NCBI GenBank assembly: GCA_013400115.1
Contig: VXBP01008912.1
Coordinates: 707,501 to 771,500, forward strand
Direction: 5' to 3'
From: Rhinopomastus cyanomelas
Taxonomy: Eukaryota > Chordata > Aves > Bucerotiformes > Rhinopomastidae
Length of the DNA: 64,000 nucleotides
The notes beneath the pieces are model-generated. The model was not told the DNA's origin, did not search any database, and worked only from the letters and a program-made list of their open reading frames with translations. The position numbers and the translations under genes are program-made. Positions 45,329 through 56,942 of this stretch are shown in pieces. The first letter of the stretch is position 1; every line of letters starts with the position of its first letter.

Positions 45329-45450
45329 GAGCTTTTCTGGGCTTTGAGCAACCAGGTCTGATGGGACATGTCCCTGCCCATGGCAGAGGGGTTGGAATTA
45401 GATCTTTCAAGCCCCTTTCCAACCCAAACCACTCTATGAATCTATGATTT
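45329..45450 (+). repeat. CR1 LINE 3' end, older family
   Basis: GGGCTTTGAGCAACCAGGTC, TGTCCCTGCCCATGGCAGAG, GTTGGAATTAGATCTTTCAA and CCCCTTTCCAACCCAAACCA are followed by an intact tail TCTATGAATCTATGATT. This is a 5'-truncated copy or the 3' part of the element at 44728. Confidence 0.96.
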
Positions 45451-46135
45451 CTGCATCTATTAGGGTGAAAATATCCTATGGATAAAATCCATGCATCTCT
45501 GGAAGTAGTAGGTCTGATGCACACGTTGCTTGGAGGCAGTGCAAATTCTCAGTAGCTCAGAGGTAAGAACAGTTTCCTCAGAGACACCATGGTAATTCTT
45601 AGTTCTCTTGCACATCTCAGATTCTACCCTAAATGACTGAGGGGAAAAAGGCTGATCAGAAGGAGGAAAAAAGCCTTCAATTAGCATACAAATATCCTGG
45701 TAATCAAGCAATAATAGCAAAGGAAATGGAGAAAAAGTACACGATAGTTTAATGGGGCATCCTTAAAATACTGTATTCTGTAAAGTTTATCGAAGTGTGT
45801 ATATGACAGTTTAATGAGGTTTTGCTAACATATAATGTTTGCAGGGTTTGCTTGAGTGTAGTAGGAATTCTTTATATTAATGAATTGTGACCAGAGTTCT
45901 GCGTTTCTGTTCACAGAGCAAGGCACAGTCTCTGCACATACTCAAACACATACTGATTTACTGTTTTCCTTATGATTTCTATTTATTCCTAATTTAAATA
46001 CATTCAACGTTGCTTTCATTTGAAAATATGAAGGAAGGAGATAATGACACAGAGGAGGGGCTCTCCTTTGGAATATGAGCTTAACTACAGGGACCAAAGT
46101 GTCTAAAATAACTTGTTTCTGTTACCAGTAGCTCG
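45451..46135. other. unique non-coding DNA
   Basis: About 685 bases carry no recognised exon, RNA gene or repeat. The minus frame at 45720-45460 matches nothing. Confidence 0.4.
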
Positions 46136-47130
46136 GAACAGTGGTGTCCCCCAGGGATCAGTGCTGGGCCCAGTTCTGATCAACATCTTTATTGCTGACC
46201 TGGACGAGGGGATGGAAACTACCCTTAGTAAGTCTGTGGATGACACCAAGTTGGAGAGGAGTGTTGACCTGCTGGAGGGGAGGAAGATGCTGCAGAGAGA
46301 TCTGGACAGGTTGGGTCAATGGGCAAAGGCCAATGGGATGAGGTTTAACAGGGTCAAGGGCAGGGTCCTGCATTTTGACCACAGGAACCCCCTGCAGCTA
46401 CAGACTGGCGGATGAGGGACTGGAGAGCAGTCTGGCAGCAAAGGTCCTGGCAGGACTGAGTGACAATCAGCTGAACAGGAGCCAGCAGGGTGCCCAGGTG
46501 GCACAAAAGGCCAATGGCATCCTGGCTTGGATCAGCAATAGTTTGGCCAGCAGGACTAGGGATGTCATTCTCCCCCTTGTCCTGGGCACTGGGTGAGGCC
46601 TCCCTTCAAGTGCTGGGGGCAATTCTAGGCCACTCACTTGAAGTCAGACATTGATGGGCTGGAGTGGGTCCAGAGGAGCAATGAGGCTGGAGAAGGGACT
46701 GGAGGCAAAGGCTGATGGGGAGAGGCTGAGAGAGCTGGGGGTGTTTAGTCTGGAGAAGAGAAGACTCAGGGGGGACCTTCTCCCTCTCTACAACTACCTG
46801 AAGGCACATTGTAGCCAGGTGGGGGTCAGTCTCTTCTCCCAGGCGACCAGCGCCAGGACGAGAGGGCAGGGCCTGAAGCTGCCAGGGGAGAGTTTGGTTG
46901 GATGTTAGGAAGCCCTTCCTCATGGAAAGGGTGATCAGACACTGGAATGGACTGCCCAGGGAGTTAGTGGAGTCCCCATCCCCAGAGGTGTTTAAGGATC
47001 ATCTTTAAGATCTTTTCCAACCTTATTACTGTGACAGACCAGATGTGGCCCTCAGTGCCCTTGTCTAGGTGACTGTGCTGGTTAGGTCATGGACTTGATC
47101 TTAAAGGTCTTCTCCAGCCTCTGTGATTAT
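46136..47130 (+). repeat. longest CR1 LINE copy, end of reverse transcriptase through 3' tail
   Basis: The copy begins in ORF2. The frame from 46113 to 46415 reads [20 protein letters not shown] (RT palm region), then [18 protein letters not shown] and [22 protein letters not shown]1 normally has FADD at the active-site turn; here it is SVDD, keeping the two aspartates. Downstream, stops and frameshifts end coding. The 3' UTR follows: TTTAGTCTGGAGAAGAGAAG, CTCTCTACAACTACCTGAAG, GAGGGCAGGGCCTGAAGCTG and GGAATGGACTGCCCAGGGAG. It ends GTCTTCTCCAGCCTCTGTGATTATG with a weak tail. A 45-base piece at 46996-47040 is an extra tail-like insertion. The 5' end is truncated and the copy is not functional. 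Confidence 0.98.
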
Positions 47131-47469
47131 GCCTCAAGTACCTCATGGAATTACTCTGCAGCCATCAATTACTTACACAGTGTATAATGCATTTTTCTGC
47201 TAGGTAAAATTAAGACCCAGCAATGAAATCACCATGCCCAACAATTTGCACAAGAGGATATGTAAATTGGTGAGACAAACAGAAGCCTTAGCCCTATGTG
47301 CTGTGATTTCAGCCAAAGCTTCACTCTCAGCAGAAGCGAGTCTGGAGGTCTCAGAACTCAAATCGCCATGCCCGGCAACACAAGCAAGAGAAGAGCACGC
47401 CGGCAGAACAAACCAAAGCCCTTTCCTGCTATGCTCTGCTCTCATTTTGACCAGCTCTTAAAACATGAA

Positions 47470-47720
47470 AATTAGTTTGGTGGTTTCAGCTGAATTTCAC
47501 AGTCAGCATCAGAAAACTAGTTTCCAATTATTAGGTACAATTTCATTTGATTAAAAGCCCCTAATCTGGAGAGGCCCAGGACTCTGCTAGCTTGTAAATT
47601 AAGTTAACATTTCCCTTCACCTCAAGACAGGAGGATTGCTCAGAGGTAGCATTCAATGCACCACGTGTTTCGTAAAGATAAACAAGTGCATTACGGTACT
47701 GCAATTCTTTAACCTTCACG
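47470..47720. promoter_or_regulatory. candidate conserved non-coding element
   Basis: CCAATTATTAGGTACAATTT, TGATTAAAAGCCCCTAATCT, AAATTAAGTTAAC, CACCACGTGTTTCGTAAAGA and TAAACAAGTGCATTACGG form a repeat-free cluster of homeodomain, E-box and forkhead-like words. Inferred from composition. Confidence 0.28.
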
Positions 47721-48638
47721 AGCCACCAAGTACTCCTCTCAAAATATTTCTGTGTTGTTCTTTGATTGCTATTCGGTACCCAACAGCCTTCAAAAAGTTT
47801 TGGAAGGAAGAATGACTGTTTTGATCATAGACCTTGGTCAATGTAGCAGAACCTGGACTTCTAATATCCTTATCATGCTGTCACTGGTATCCACCACCAC
47901 CCACACAGAGTGAGGAGCTAAAGTAGTGGCACCTTGATAAAGATCTAGTGACCTCTCTCCCAGCCTCATGTTCATTTGAGCTACAGGTGATATTTAAATG
48001 CAGCTGAGAAACAGAAGTGAGTTTTGCATAAGTATAAAATACATGACTCCTCCATCAACACCCATCTACCTCAAATTTAGAGAGAACAAGTAGGAAGTTT
48101 CCTCTGTGTCCAAAAGTAGCTCTTTGAAACTCAACTTCTTGCACCAACAGTTTACTGAAGAATTCCTGTTCAAAAACCCTGCATCTTTTATTCTCTCAGC
48201 CAGCCACAAGAAAAGCCTGTCATATGGAAGAGACCAGCAGACAGACAAAAGATGCCCCTTTGGTTATTATGCCTTAGAATAACTTAAGAAATGTCACTCA
48301 GGATTGGTGTTATGTGCTCTGCACTGCATTGGAGGAGCTAAACCTCTTAGTATTCTTCCTACTGTAATAAAAGTAAGGAAAGAAAGAGTGAAAGAAGTAA
48401 TCACCAGCATCAGTAATCAACAGCAAATAAAAGCATTTGGTAAGATCCAGGACCCACTGGCTGCTCTGGGTTATTAGGGCTCCCAGTCTCCATGGACAAC
48501 TTTTGCACTGGACAATGATGAGGGTCATCGACTGACAAAACTCACAGAGCAAAAAAATTGGAAACAACTACTACAATAAATACAACATTTTTTACAAGTT
48601 ACTTCCTTGGCAACTTGCAAGACTCAGCAAAATCATAC

Positions 48639-48664
48639 ATCCATAGGATGTATCCATAGGATTA
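48639..48664. repeat. 13-base tandem duplication
   Basis: ATCCATAGGATGT is followed at once by ATCCATAGGATTA, a small local duplication. Confidence 0.85.
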
Positions 48665-49089
48665 TATCACTTGTAGATCAAAGCCAAAGAACTTGAAGGG
48701 CATTAAATTGCACACACTTTGCCTAGCCATAACACTGAACTGCAGCTACTTGTACAGCAGAGGCATTTACAATATAGTAGTCCCTTCATTTCCGCGCTCT
48801 GTACTACGGTCCTATTCTGACTTCTTTCTGTGTGCGTGTGTTATTCATCTGGACAAGATCTCTTTTCACCGGGAATAACTGAAAGTATGGGATTTATTGC
48901 TATAATGAAGTTCTTTCAAATCTCTATTTTCTCTCTCTAAAGGACAGGAGGATAGGCGTTCATCTCATCAGGCAGCTTATTAGGATTAGCACTGAATAAG
49001 ACACCACAGAATGTCAAGCCTATCAGTTACTAAACATGCATCATACAAACTTTGTCTTTGCGAGAACCTCTGCTCTGCATTTGTCATCC

Positions 49090-49560
49090 ACCTGAATAAT
49101 TAACAAGTACATGCTGCCTGCCAGCAGCTTAGGGAATTAATTTTCCCCGATTAAATGCAGATCACGTCTACAAAAAAAACCTCAGACCACACACACACTC
49201 GCTGCACTACTACCTTTTGAACATTAAAAGACAACGAAACAAGTTTTAATGTGGTCGCAGCTGAGGCCGACCTAAAACTTATTTGTTATAGGTGTGACTT
49301 CATAATCATTGCAAGGTGTTTGGAGGAGTTTTAACACCCAACTAAGGCAGCAAAGTAACGTGGAACTCTTCAGTTTGCCTGTGGAGAAGCTATTTAAATA
49401 AATCTTCCTTTGAACACTTGAGAGTTGGTTCACTGCTCAATACTATTCTATTCCCAAAACACTGAGACAGTCATAGGGAAGAGCTAATGTCTGTAAACAC
49501 CAAGGGGTTTTTGAACTTGAAATATTTACTGTAGGTTCGTTAAAAATAGATCTAGAGGTA
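49090..49560. promoter_or_regulatory. candidate conserved non-coding element
   Basis: GAATAATTAACAAGTACATG, AGGGAATTAATTTTCCCCGA, TTATAGGTGTGACTTCATAA (T-box-like AGGTGTGA), GGAGTTTTAACACCC and GAAGCTATTTAAATAAATC occur in repeat-free DNA. A purine/pyrimidine-neutral, AT-rich but complex texture suggests an enhancer. Unverified. Confidence 0.25.
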
Positions 49561-52500
49561 ACTGCAGCATGGAATAGCTTGGGTATTGGTGCCAAGGATT
49601 ACATAAATGCAGTATCTCATTAGTTTACAGTTTCTATGACCCAAGGTAACTCTTGCCACAAAATCAGAGGCCTGTTACAATATTGGATTATATTTGCCAT
49701 GAAAAATAGAACAATGATTGAAGATGGTTAAAAACATCTTTTTGCACAGTGCTTAACAAAAAATGCATGGTGGTTATCATTTATAACACCACAGGGAGCT
49801 ATAACCTTTAAGCAAGAATCTGAGTGGCCAAAGGTTTGAGACGTACAGCTCTGAGGACACCCCTTCTGAACTGCCATTCTTCAGCATACTCATGGCTAAG
49901 AAGCAATACTATGCAGCTTGGAGCCAGGGTACCCTCTGCTATGAACCTCTGCTATTTCCAGTACCTCAGAAGGACAACAATCCCAAAGCAGTTCACCATG
50001 CACACACGGAAATCTGTTCCCAAACTCAAAGGACAGCAAACAAACCTAACACACGAGCTTAATGCCGTGTATTTGTTCACATCCTACACAACGTAACAGA
50101 AAAGCCTACACAAACAGGGGAAACTCCGCTAAGGAAAGAGCAATAGCAAAGGCATCCCATACCTAACTCTAGCTAGCAGAGGAGTTAACTACGCGTATAT
50201 TACTCCAATACAAAGTCTACGCGCAAGCAGATTCTGTTGTCCCAGCGCACAACATTTCTACAGATTAACGAGTATTCGAGACTTTCAGACTTCTTAATCC
50301 CGTCTTGGATTTGCCAGGAGCTTCTGGAGTTCCAACAAGACTCACCCCCCCTGTACCACCTAGTCTGGACACAGGCACTGCTGCAGCTTCCTTTTGATTA
50401 AATGTGCTGTAGTATTTACACAGCCTTCTTGCTAACTGGCATTGGAGGGCGTTTATCAAGAGGAAAACTAACTGCAAGATTACATCCATCCTAAGTAGAG
50501 TAGTAACAGACAACCACGTAACGGATGTTACTCCAACAAATACTAAAGGCAGGGTTTACATACGGCTCTTTCACTTGGAGCTACGGACTGCTTCCAACTC
50601 ATAAAAACCAATGCAAGCAAAGAGTTCCTTCCTTCACAAAAGAACCACGTGCGTATATATCTATTTCTTTAAAAAAATATTTAAAACCTTTTACAAAAGA
50701 AGGCAATTTAAAGACCTGAATGACACCAGGCAGGTTTTCTCTGGTTTAAGAGGTTTTTATGATGGTTAATTTATTACACACAATATTATCATATTTTGAA
50801 CATACACCTCAAAACCAAGAAAACCAACAAAAAAACCCCAGCTCTCCTCTCATAAAGTTACTATCAACAAAGTGATTGCCATCCCAGTGACCTGCATTAA
50901 AAACAGCCAACTTAATGTGAGCGAATTACCAGTTAATCATCAGAGTAAACAAAAATCTATTAAAAAATTGTACGGAAGTGCAGTACTTATTACATTGCTA
51001 ACTATTAACGCAATCGTTTACACAAAAATCATTATCTTTTTTGTTCTTTGCTCAGTAATAATCTCACCCTCAGAAATAAATATTTTGCATAAAATTAACA
51101 TACTGTATTAATTTATATTTCTTTCTATTTTTTAAAAGAAACACTTGGGTCTCCAGCACTTCAGCGTACTCTTTATTCATGGAAATGACTTAGTGAAAAA
51201 GACAGGGTGTGGGTTTGGGGGTTTTTTGAATTCGTGTTCTCTGTGCTTAATATTTCGCTACCGTTATTGAAATTTAAATTGAAAAGGCTTGGTATTGTCC
51301 AGAGCAGAGACCTAGCTCTAACCACAGTGTGCCTATCACTAGCAAACTAAAATTGAGGCCCTGCCCTTGGCCCTGGGGCTTAATCTCTGGGTAATGCTGG
51401 AAATGTTGTTCCATGCGTGGATTAGCAAATTAAAAGAAGTTGCACACCTCCACTGTGACTCGCCTAACTCCCGCAGTCCCTAGATCACCATCCAGTTACA
51501 GCACTAAGTTTAGGTGTTTTGGAAGAGGCAGACTGGAAAGAAAGTTCCGTTAACCACAGATTGGAACAAAATACCAGCAGCACCACAGCAGAAAACAAGC
51601 ACAAATGTTTAGTTTAGGATTAATGTTGGAAACTATCAGAAAGTTCCTTTTACCCCAGGCACCTGGTTTTACCTCAAAAGGAATAACAGTAACGTGTCTA
51701 GCAGGCTCGCTCTGGTTAAATAGGGCTCTATTTAGAAATCTGGCTACTAAAAACTGATATCAGAAATCAGTGAGAAAAAAAATGTGGGTTAGTGTTGAAA
51801 ACATTCCTTTCAAACCTCCTGCAATTACGTTCACATCATATTTTAACAGAACATTCAAACCGGTTAGCACCTTACACTGCACTCTGCACAAGCCTTGCGG
51901 ATGCTTCATTTGAATAAACGTAGACACTTACTGGTCTCAAAACAGACGCAGGTATAACAAATACTACTCACTTGCCTATTGCAGGAAAATGCTCTTTTCG
52001 AAGCAGTACCGTGTATTTTGTTTAGAACTTTTGTTAACTATTCTCAAAAAAATAATCCTCCAGCCATTTTTTTAAACAACATTCACTGGAAAACAGCATG
52101 CATTAGTATCTTGACAAATAAAGCCAAACAGCTGAATATCTGTAAATTCTCACTGAATATTTGAGGAAGTGAAGGGTATTCAGGCAGCCTAACGTTAGGC
52201 ATCTGTTTTGTTTGTTAGGGAGGCTGCACACAGAATATGCTAAGTTATACAGGCTCCTGGGACACCAACTATAAACCCTTATATTTGTACGTTTAGAAAC
52301 AGAAAATTTCACGCACCCAGAGGAAAGTTGCACAGCATCTTAATGTTAGTTAAGTCGCTCTTCAACTCACTGATCTGGGGCTACTGCATTTTTAAGAGGA
52401 AATAAATACTTGCTCCAAATTTCTAAGAAACACAACAAATGCTTTTGTCTTTGTTCCAAGGTCATTCCATTGAGCACCAGTGTGCACTAGTCCCCAGTTT

Positions 52501-53262
52501 GGCTGAGGCACAAAAACCAGCATTATATCATAATCCCAAGACCACAAAATCCATAGGAAGTGAAGTGCATTTCAGTGCAACTGATGAAATATTCCAAATA
52601 CTCCAGCTCTGCTCCTATGACTTTTCTAAGATGAAGTACTGTCTCCGACTGATGATGTCCTACCCGGTAGATGTGTGACTGGAGGTATCCACAACCTGAT
52701 GGAATGTAGTCTCACTAGCAGTGTGCCCCCTTGGCCCATATAGATGTATTTTTTTAGAAGGAAGTAAAAAGATAAAACATTAGAATTAGGTTTTTGTTGG
52801 GGGGACCAGGAATCCCACAGGCTGGCTCTCCAGAAGACTAAAGACAAAGGAATATTTTATTGAGGAAGCTGAAAAGAGTGCACAATGAGGCTGCACTTAC
52901 CCAACCAGATAACTAACTACTCAGAACCACATTTGAGACAGGCACACAAGCCACTGAAGCTGTTAAGCAAAGAGCAACTCTTTTTGGGTCAGAAAACAGG
53001 TATTTGTATTGCTTTGCCATTCCCCACAATTATATTTTGAGCATGGATTTCATGCAGTGGTTACAACTAAGAGTCTTCCACTGCCTCTGACAATAAGATA
53101 ACACACATTACTTTAGTACCAGGATCACGAGAACAACTGAAGATCAGCAGGGTAAAACATCAAGGGATTCAACCAGCTAGTTTGAGAGTTAACCAGGAGA
53201 ATTCAACCAGTCTCCAGACTTTATGTTAACTAATGTAAAAACATCAAGGGTTGGGGCAGGGA

Positions 53263-53276
53263 GGTTGGTTGGTTGG
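53263..53276. repeat. short GGTT tandem repeat
   Basis: GGTTGGTTGGTTGG, about three and a half units. Confidence 0.9.
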
Positions 53277-53689
53277 ATTCTGCCTGCCCCATACAAACAA
53301 GTTGAAGAGCAGAGGGCGATTCAGAGCCAAACCCACTCCAGCCACTGACTTCTCTGCTAAGAGTTCCAACAATGGTTTCAGCTTGTGATGCTGAGTCTGC
53401 AGCACTGATGTCATTCTACTAGGAAGCTGACTGAGACCCCCAACTCATTTCACACAGGCCATCCAGGAGCCAGCAGATGATAATGGGTTTTAGTTTCCAC
53501 CCACCTGGGCTACATTCAGACTAGTGACCTAAAGGTGAAGGTCCCTACATCCCATTACCAAGCCCTCAAGCCATTTAGTATCTTCCTGTAGCAAGCTTTT
53601 CCCTGCAGCATAAAACCAAGAGACAGTGAAGTCTGACTATATCTGAAATCTCTTCTCAAGGACATGGTCAAAGCCTTCTGATGCAAGTA

Positions 53690-54320
53690 CACAGACCGGA
53701 ATTGCCAGATATTAATTTGGTTGAATATTTAAATCAATACAAAGAGCCCCGTGCAAGGAGAAAACACATGAAAATAAAATACAGCATTTTGCCATAAACT
53801 CTAAAATTAATTGTTCGTATAAGCTGTAAGTTAATTACGGGTGTTGTTAGATATTAAGTCTCTGCACAGTACCAATAAAAAGAATAAGCCATCAACAGGA
53901 ATTTGAAAACAAGATGTTAATAGTAATTCCAACAACATTAGCAGTATTACCAAGACATTAAACTACATATATTTTTAAAATTAAAGACCAGGCTACATGT
54001 AAATTATATGTTTAGCATTTAATGCTATATTCACATACAGGGTATTTTATGCTCTCTAATGCTAGTCTTTTTAATACACAGTTTAAAATATTAGGAACTG
54101 TAAATTATCTTGTGTGTTAAATATGCCAAGTACTACAGAAGTGTTAATTAATGTATTATTAAAGTAGTTTTTAGGAGGAGCGAGAAGATATTTTAAGCAG
54201 TTTGGGTTTCAACCGGAGTAAATGCACATTCATTTGCAACGAGTTTAACGATTTAATAAAAATGATCTTGTACTAAATAATATAAACGGAGGCTCTTTGA
54301 GAGGTAAAGGGGTTTGTTTC
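53690..54320. promoter_or_regulatory. candidate AT-rich conserved non-coding element
   Basis: About 630 bases are dense in distinct AT-rich words: TTGAATATTTAAATCAATAC, GCCATAAACTCTAAAATTAA (HOX/CDX-like), AAGTTAATTACGGG, TTAATTAATGTATTATTAAA, AACCGGAGTAAATGCACATT, CATTTGCAACGAGTTTAACG. It contains no LINE sequence and no frame of note. It sits in the middle of the longest repeat-poor stretch. The regulatory reading is inference. Confidence 0.3.
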
Positions 54321-55130
54321 CATTTTTTACTTTTTTTTAACTAAACATAGCAAATCCTATGCTAGGTTAAAAATACTTCTGCTGTAACATCCAGCCTTGA
54401 ATTAATCAGATAAAGATGAAAGTGAAGAATTTTGCCAACAGTGTTTCTTAAACTCACTCAGTTATGCCTTTCAGCCTGGTATATTTTATATGAAGGATAT
54501 CTTGTTAAAACAACTGTTGAAGGCAAGTCATGTCATATCAACCACACACCATACCCTATGGGAGCTCAAATATTCCAAAGTCTATGTTAATATAATCCTG
54601 CCACACAATTCAGCTAAGGAAATACAGCGGGTTTTCAGTGACATGCAAGACTTCATATAAGTACCACATTATCTATATGTCTCCCAGAAATGAGGTAAAG
54701 CCGTAGCAAGGATTATACTGAATCAATTTAGGAAGGTAAATATTGTTAACAAGGACCATAAAATAGCCTAGTAGATGATTCTAATCTCTATTTATCAACT
54801 AACAAGTAGGCTGCCCTTCTCAACGCAGCTTCCAACAGTATATCTGTAGGACAGCAATATTCTCTGGCTCAGGAGACCAATGCAACTCCTCAACAAAGGG
54901 TTGTAGCTTTCCAATACAAGATTTACTACATGTTTTGCCGCGTGCTTCCACCATCCTTTCTCAAAGTGGTTTTAAAACAAGTCTGCGGCTTCTCACCCAT
55001 CTAAATCTTCCAAGTACGTTCCATCTTGGTCATAAAGACCAAGTACAAGCGATTGGGACATGCAGAATCTCTCTTGGAATGCTGCCCACAGAGTACTGGA
55101 TTTTGTACCTCAGAAACACACTTTTGCAGG

Positions 55131-55195
55131 CACAGAATCATCAGGGTTGGAAAAGACATTGAAGATCATCAAGTCCAACTGTGTGTCCTACAGCG
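55131..55195 (-). repeat. CR1 LINE 3' tail fragment
   Basis: CACAGAATCATCAGGGTTGG, AAAAGACATTGAAGATCATC and AAGTCCAACTGTGTGTCC, about 65 bases. The subfamily differs from the dominant one. Confidence 0.92.
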
Positions 55196-56140
55196 TCACA
55201 CAGACTTTGCAGATGAATAAAACAGAACAGGGGACTGCAGTGGGTCTGACAGAGCCACCGGAGTTTATAGGCTCTTTGCTGCTCCCTGGTATGACCCCAT
55301 GACTGAAAAGTTCCCTGTTGCAGGGTCTGGAAAGGTGGAGTCACAAGTGGTCATGGGGACACTTACGAATTTTAGCAAGCTAGTCAACTACGAGTCCTTG
55401 CCAAGAAAGTCTTATTTTGTTTATTATTTGGGCTAGACCTCAAACCACTGTTTTTTTGTAAATTAAGAAAAAAGCTAAGCAACAAAAACTTGGCAGAGTC
55501 AACTCTCCTATTTAACCAGGCCACTCAGCAGGCTGACATTCAGCTTTGAGACTGTATTTTTCAAAATATTTTCTCTTTACTGACAGAAGCTGCTATAAAA
55601 AATTTGTCTCGGCATCCAGCTGGTGATTGACGGCCGGGCCAGAGAGACTGCGGTAGGCTTTAAGTAAGGGAAAAGAGCATTAGCTGTGCCATGCTGGTGA
55701 GGTAGTATGAGGTTTACATGCAATAAGGAAAGATAAAAGCATGTTCAGGACACATTTCTGAGACAAAAGACTAAAAAGAACGCCAGCGATACACTAATAG
55801 GCATGACATGAACGTGGAAGTAGTCTAGGAGCACATCGATAACAACAGGGGGGAAAGCTTACGACTCTATTCTGCTTTCCTAAAATGTTTCAATGGGAGG
55901 ACTAAAACTACACTACACAGTAAGGAAACCTTTCTTCATACAAAAGAACCCCAGGAAAATTCTACAGCAAAAAAAAAACCCCAAAACTCAGAGAGGCGAC
56001 AGAACAGTATTTCATGTGCGACTATGGAACAGGCACTCGGGTGGTTGTTCGCTCTGCTCTGTTCTGCTTGATTCTAGTGACTGACAATACAGTTAGCTAC
56101 TCGCACAGAGCACACACTACCTGCACGTCTGCTAGATTTT
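55196..56140. other. unique non-coding DNA
   Basis: About 945 bases carry no recognised exon, RNA gene or repeat. An A9 run lies near 55970. Confidence 0.4.
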
Positions 56141-56465
56141 TTTAGCCTGGAGGAGACTCAGCAGGGACCTTATCACTCTCTACAACTACCTGAAGGGAAG
56201 TTGTAGTCACATGGCGAGGGTCAGGCAACTAGCAACAGGACGAGAGGGCAGAGCCTGAAGCTGTGCCAGGAAAGGCTTAGGTTGGATGTTAGGAAGCCCT
56301 TCCTCATGGAACAAGTGGCTAGACACTGGAATGGACTGCCCAGCGAAGTCGCGGAGTCACCATCACTGGAGGCTTCTAAGAAATGATTGGATGTGGCACT
56401 TAGTGCCCTGGTCTAGCTGATGTCATGGTGTCAGGTCATGGGCTGGACTTGATCATCTTGGAGGT
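56141..56465 (+). repeat. CR1 LINE 3' fragment lacking its tail
   Basis: TTTAGCCTGGAGGAGACTCA, TCACTCTCTACAACTACCTG, GAGGGCAGAGCCTGAAGCTG, AGGAAGCCCTTCCTCATGGA, TAGACACTGGAATGGACTGC and GGCTGGACTTGATCATCTTG stop at GGAGGT. The expected end (CTTTTCCAACCT...ATTCTGTGA) is missing in this orientation and is found inverted just to the right. It is the same subfamily as 46136-47130. Confidence 0.95.
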
Positions 56466-56473
56466 AATTTGCA

Positions 56474-56507
56474 TATCACAGAATTATTGAGGCTGCAACT
56501 CAAAGGC
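56474..56507 (-). repeat. isolated CR1 3' tail in inverted orientation
   Basis: ATCACAGAATTATTGAGGCT reads in reverse as the end of a CR1 copy (CCTCAATAATTCTGTGAT). It is only about 34 bases. It may be the displaced, inverted tail of the plus-strand copy immediately left. Confidence 0.6.
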
Positions 56508-56583
56508 CTTGTTTTCTTTTCCATGAATGTTACAAGTGGACTCGGCACACCTTCAGCTTATCTGTCTCGTCTGTAAATTCTAA
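56508..56583. other. spacer between opposed CR1 copies
   Basis: About 76 bases with no recognised feature. It would form part of the loop if the flanking inverted CR1 copies paired. Confidence 0.4.
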
Positions 56584-56942
56584 ATCAGAGAATCACTCTG
56601 GTTGGAAAAGACCCCTGGGATCATCAAGTCCAACCATCTACCCTACCTTAGAAGTTCACCCCTAAGCCATATCCCTCAATACTTCATCCAAACGATCCTT
56701 AAACACATCCAGGGATGGTAACTGAACCACCTCCCTGGGAAGCCCGTTCCAGTGCTTGACCACCCTTTCTGTGAAAAAATTCTTCCTAATATCAAGTCTA
56801 AACCTACCCGGTTGTAACTTGAACACATTTCATCTCCTATCACTAATTGCTTGTGTGATGAGACCAGCACCAACCTCTCAACAACATCCCTTCAGATAGT
56901 TGTAGAGAGTGATGAGGTCCCTCTCAGCCTCCTCTTAAACAG
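56584..56942 (-). repeat. CR1 LINE 3' fragment, inverted partner
   Basis: ATCAGAGAATCACTCTGGTT, GAAAAGACCCCTGGGATCAT, CCAGGGATGGTAACTGAACC, CCCTGGGAAGCCCGTTCCAG, TTTCTGTGAAAAAATTCTTC and AGATAGTTGTAGAGAGTGAT, ending at CAGCCTCCTCTTAAAC. Its right part is the reverse complement of the left part of the copy at 56141-56465. Confidence 0.97.

Larger units (their letters stand above)
47131..55130. other. 8-kb repeat-poor, unique non-coding stretch
   Basis: This is the longest CR1-free stretch in the window. I see no exon, RNA gene or LINE copy in it. Open frames are at most 90 codons and match nothing. Blocks at 47470-47720, 49090-49560 and 53690-54320 look regulatory and are listed separately. 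There is a small 13-base tandem at 48639-48664 and a GGTT microsatellite at 53263-53276. Repeat depletion over 8 kb in an otherwise CR1-rich window may reflect constraint. Confidence 0.5.

Noticed and set aside
46113..46415. 100-codon frame with reverse-transcriptase similarity as a possible gene
   Set aside because: It is the end of the CR1 ORF2 in a 5'-truncated copy, with later stops and frameshifts. It is annotated as part of the repeat.
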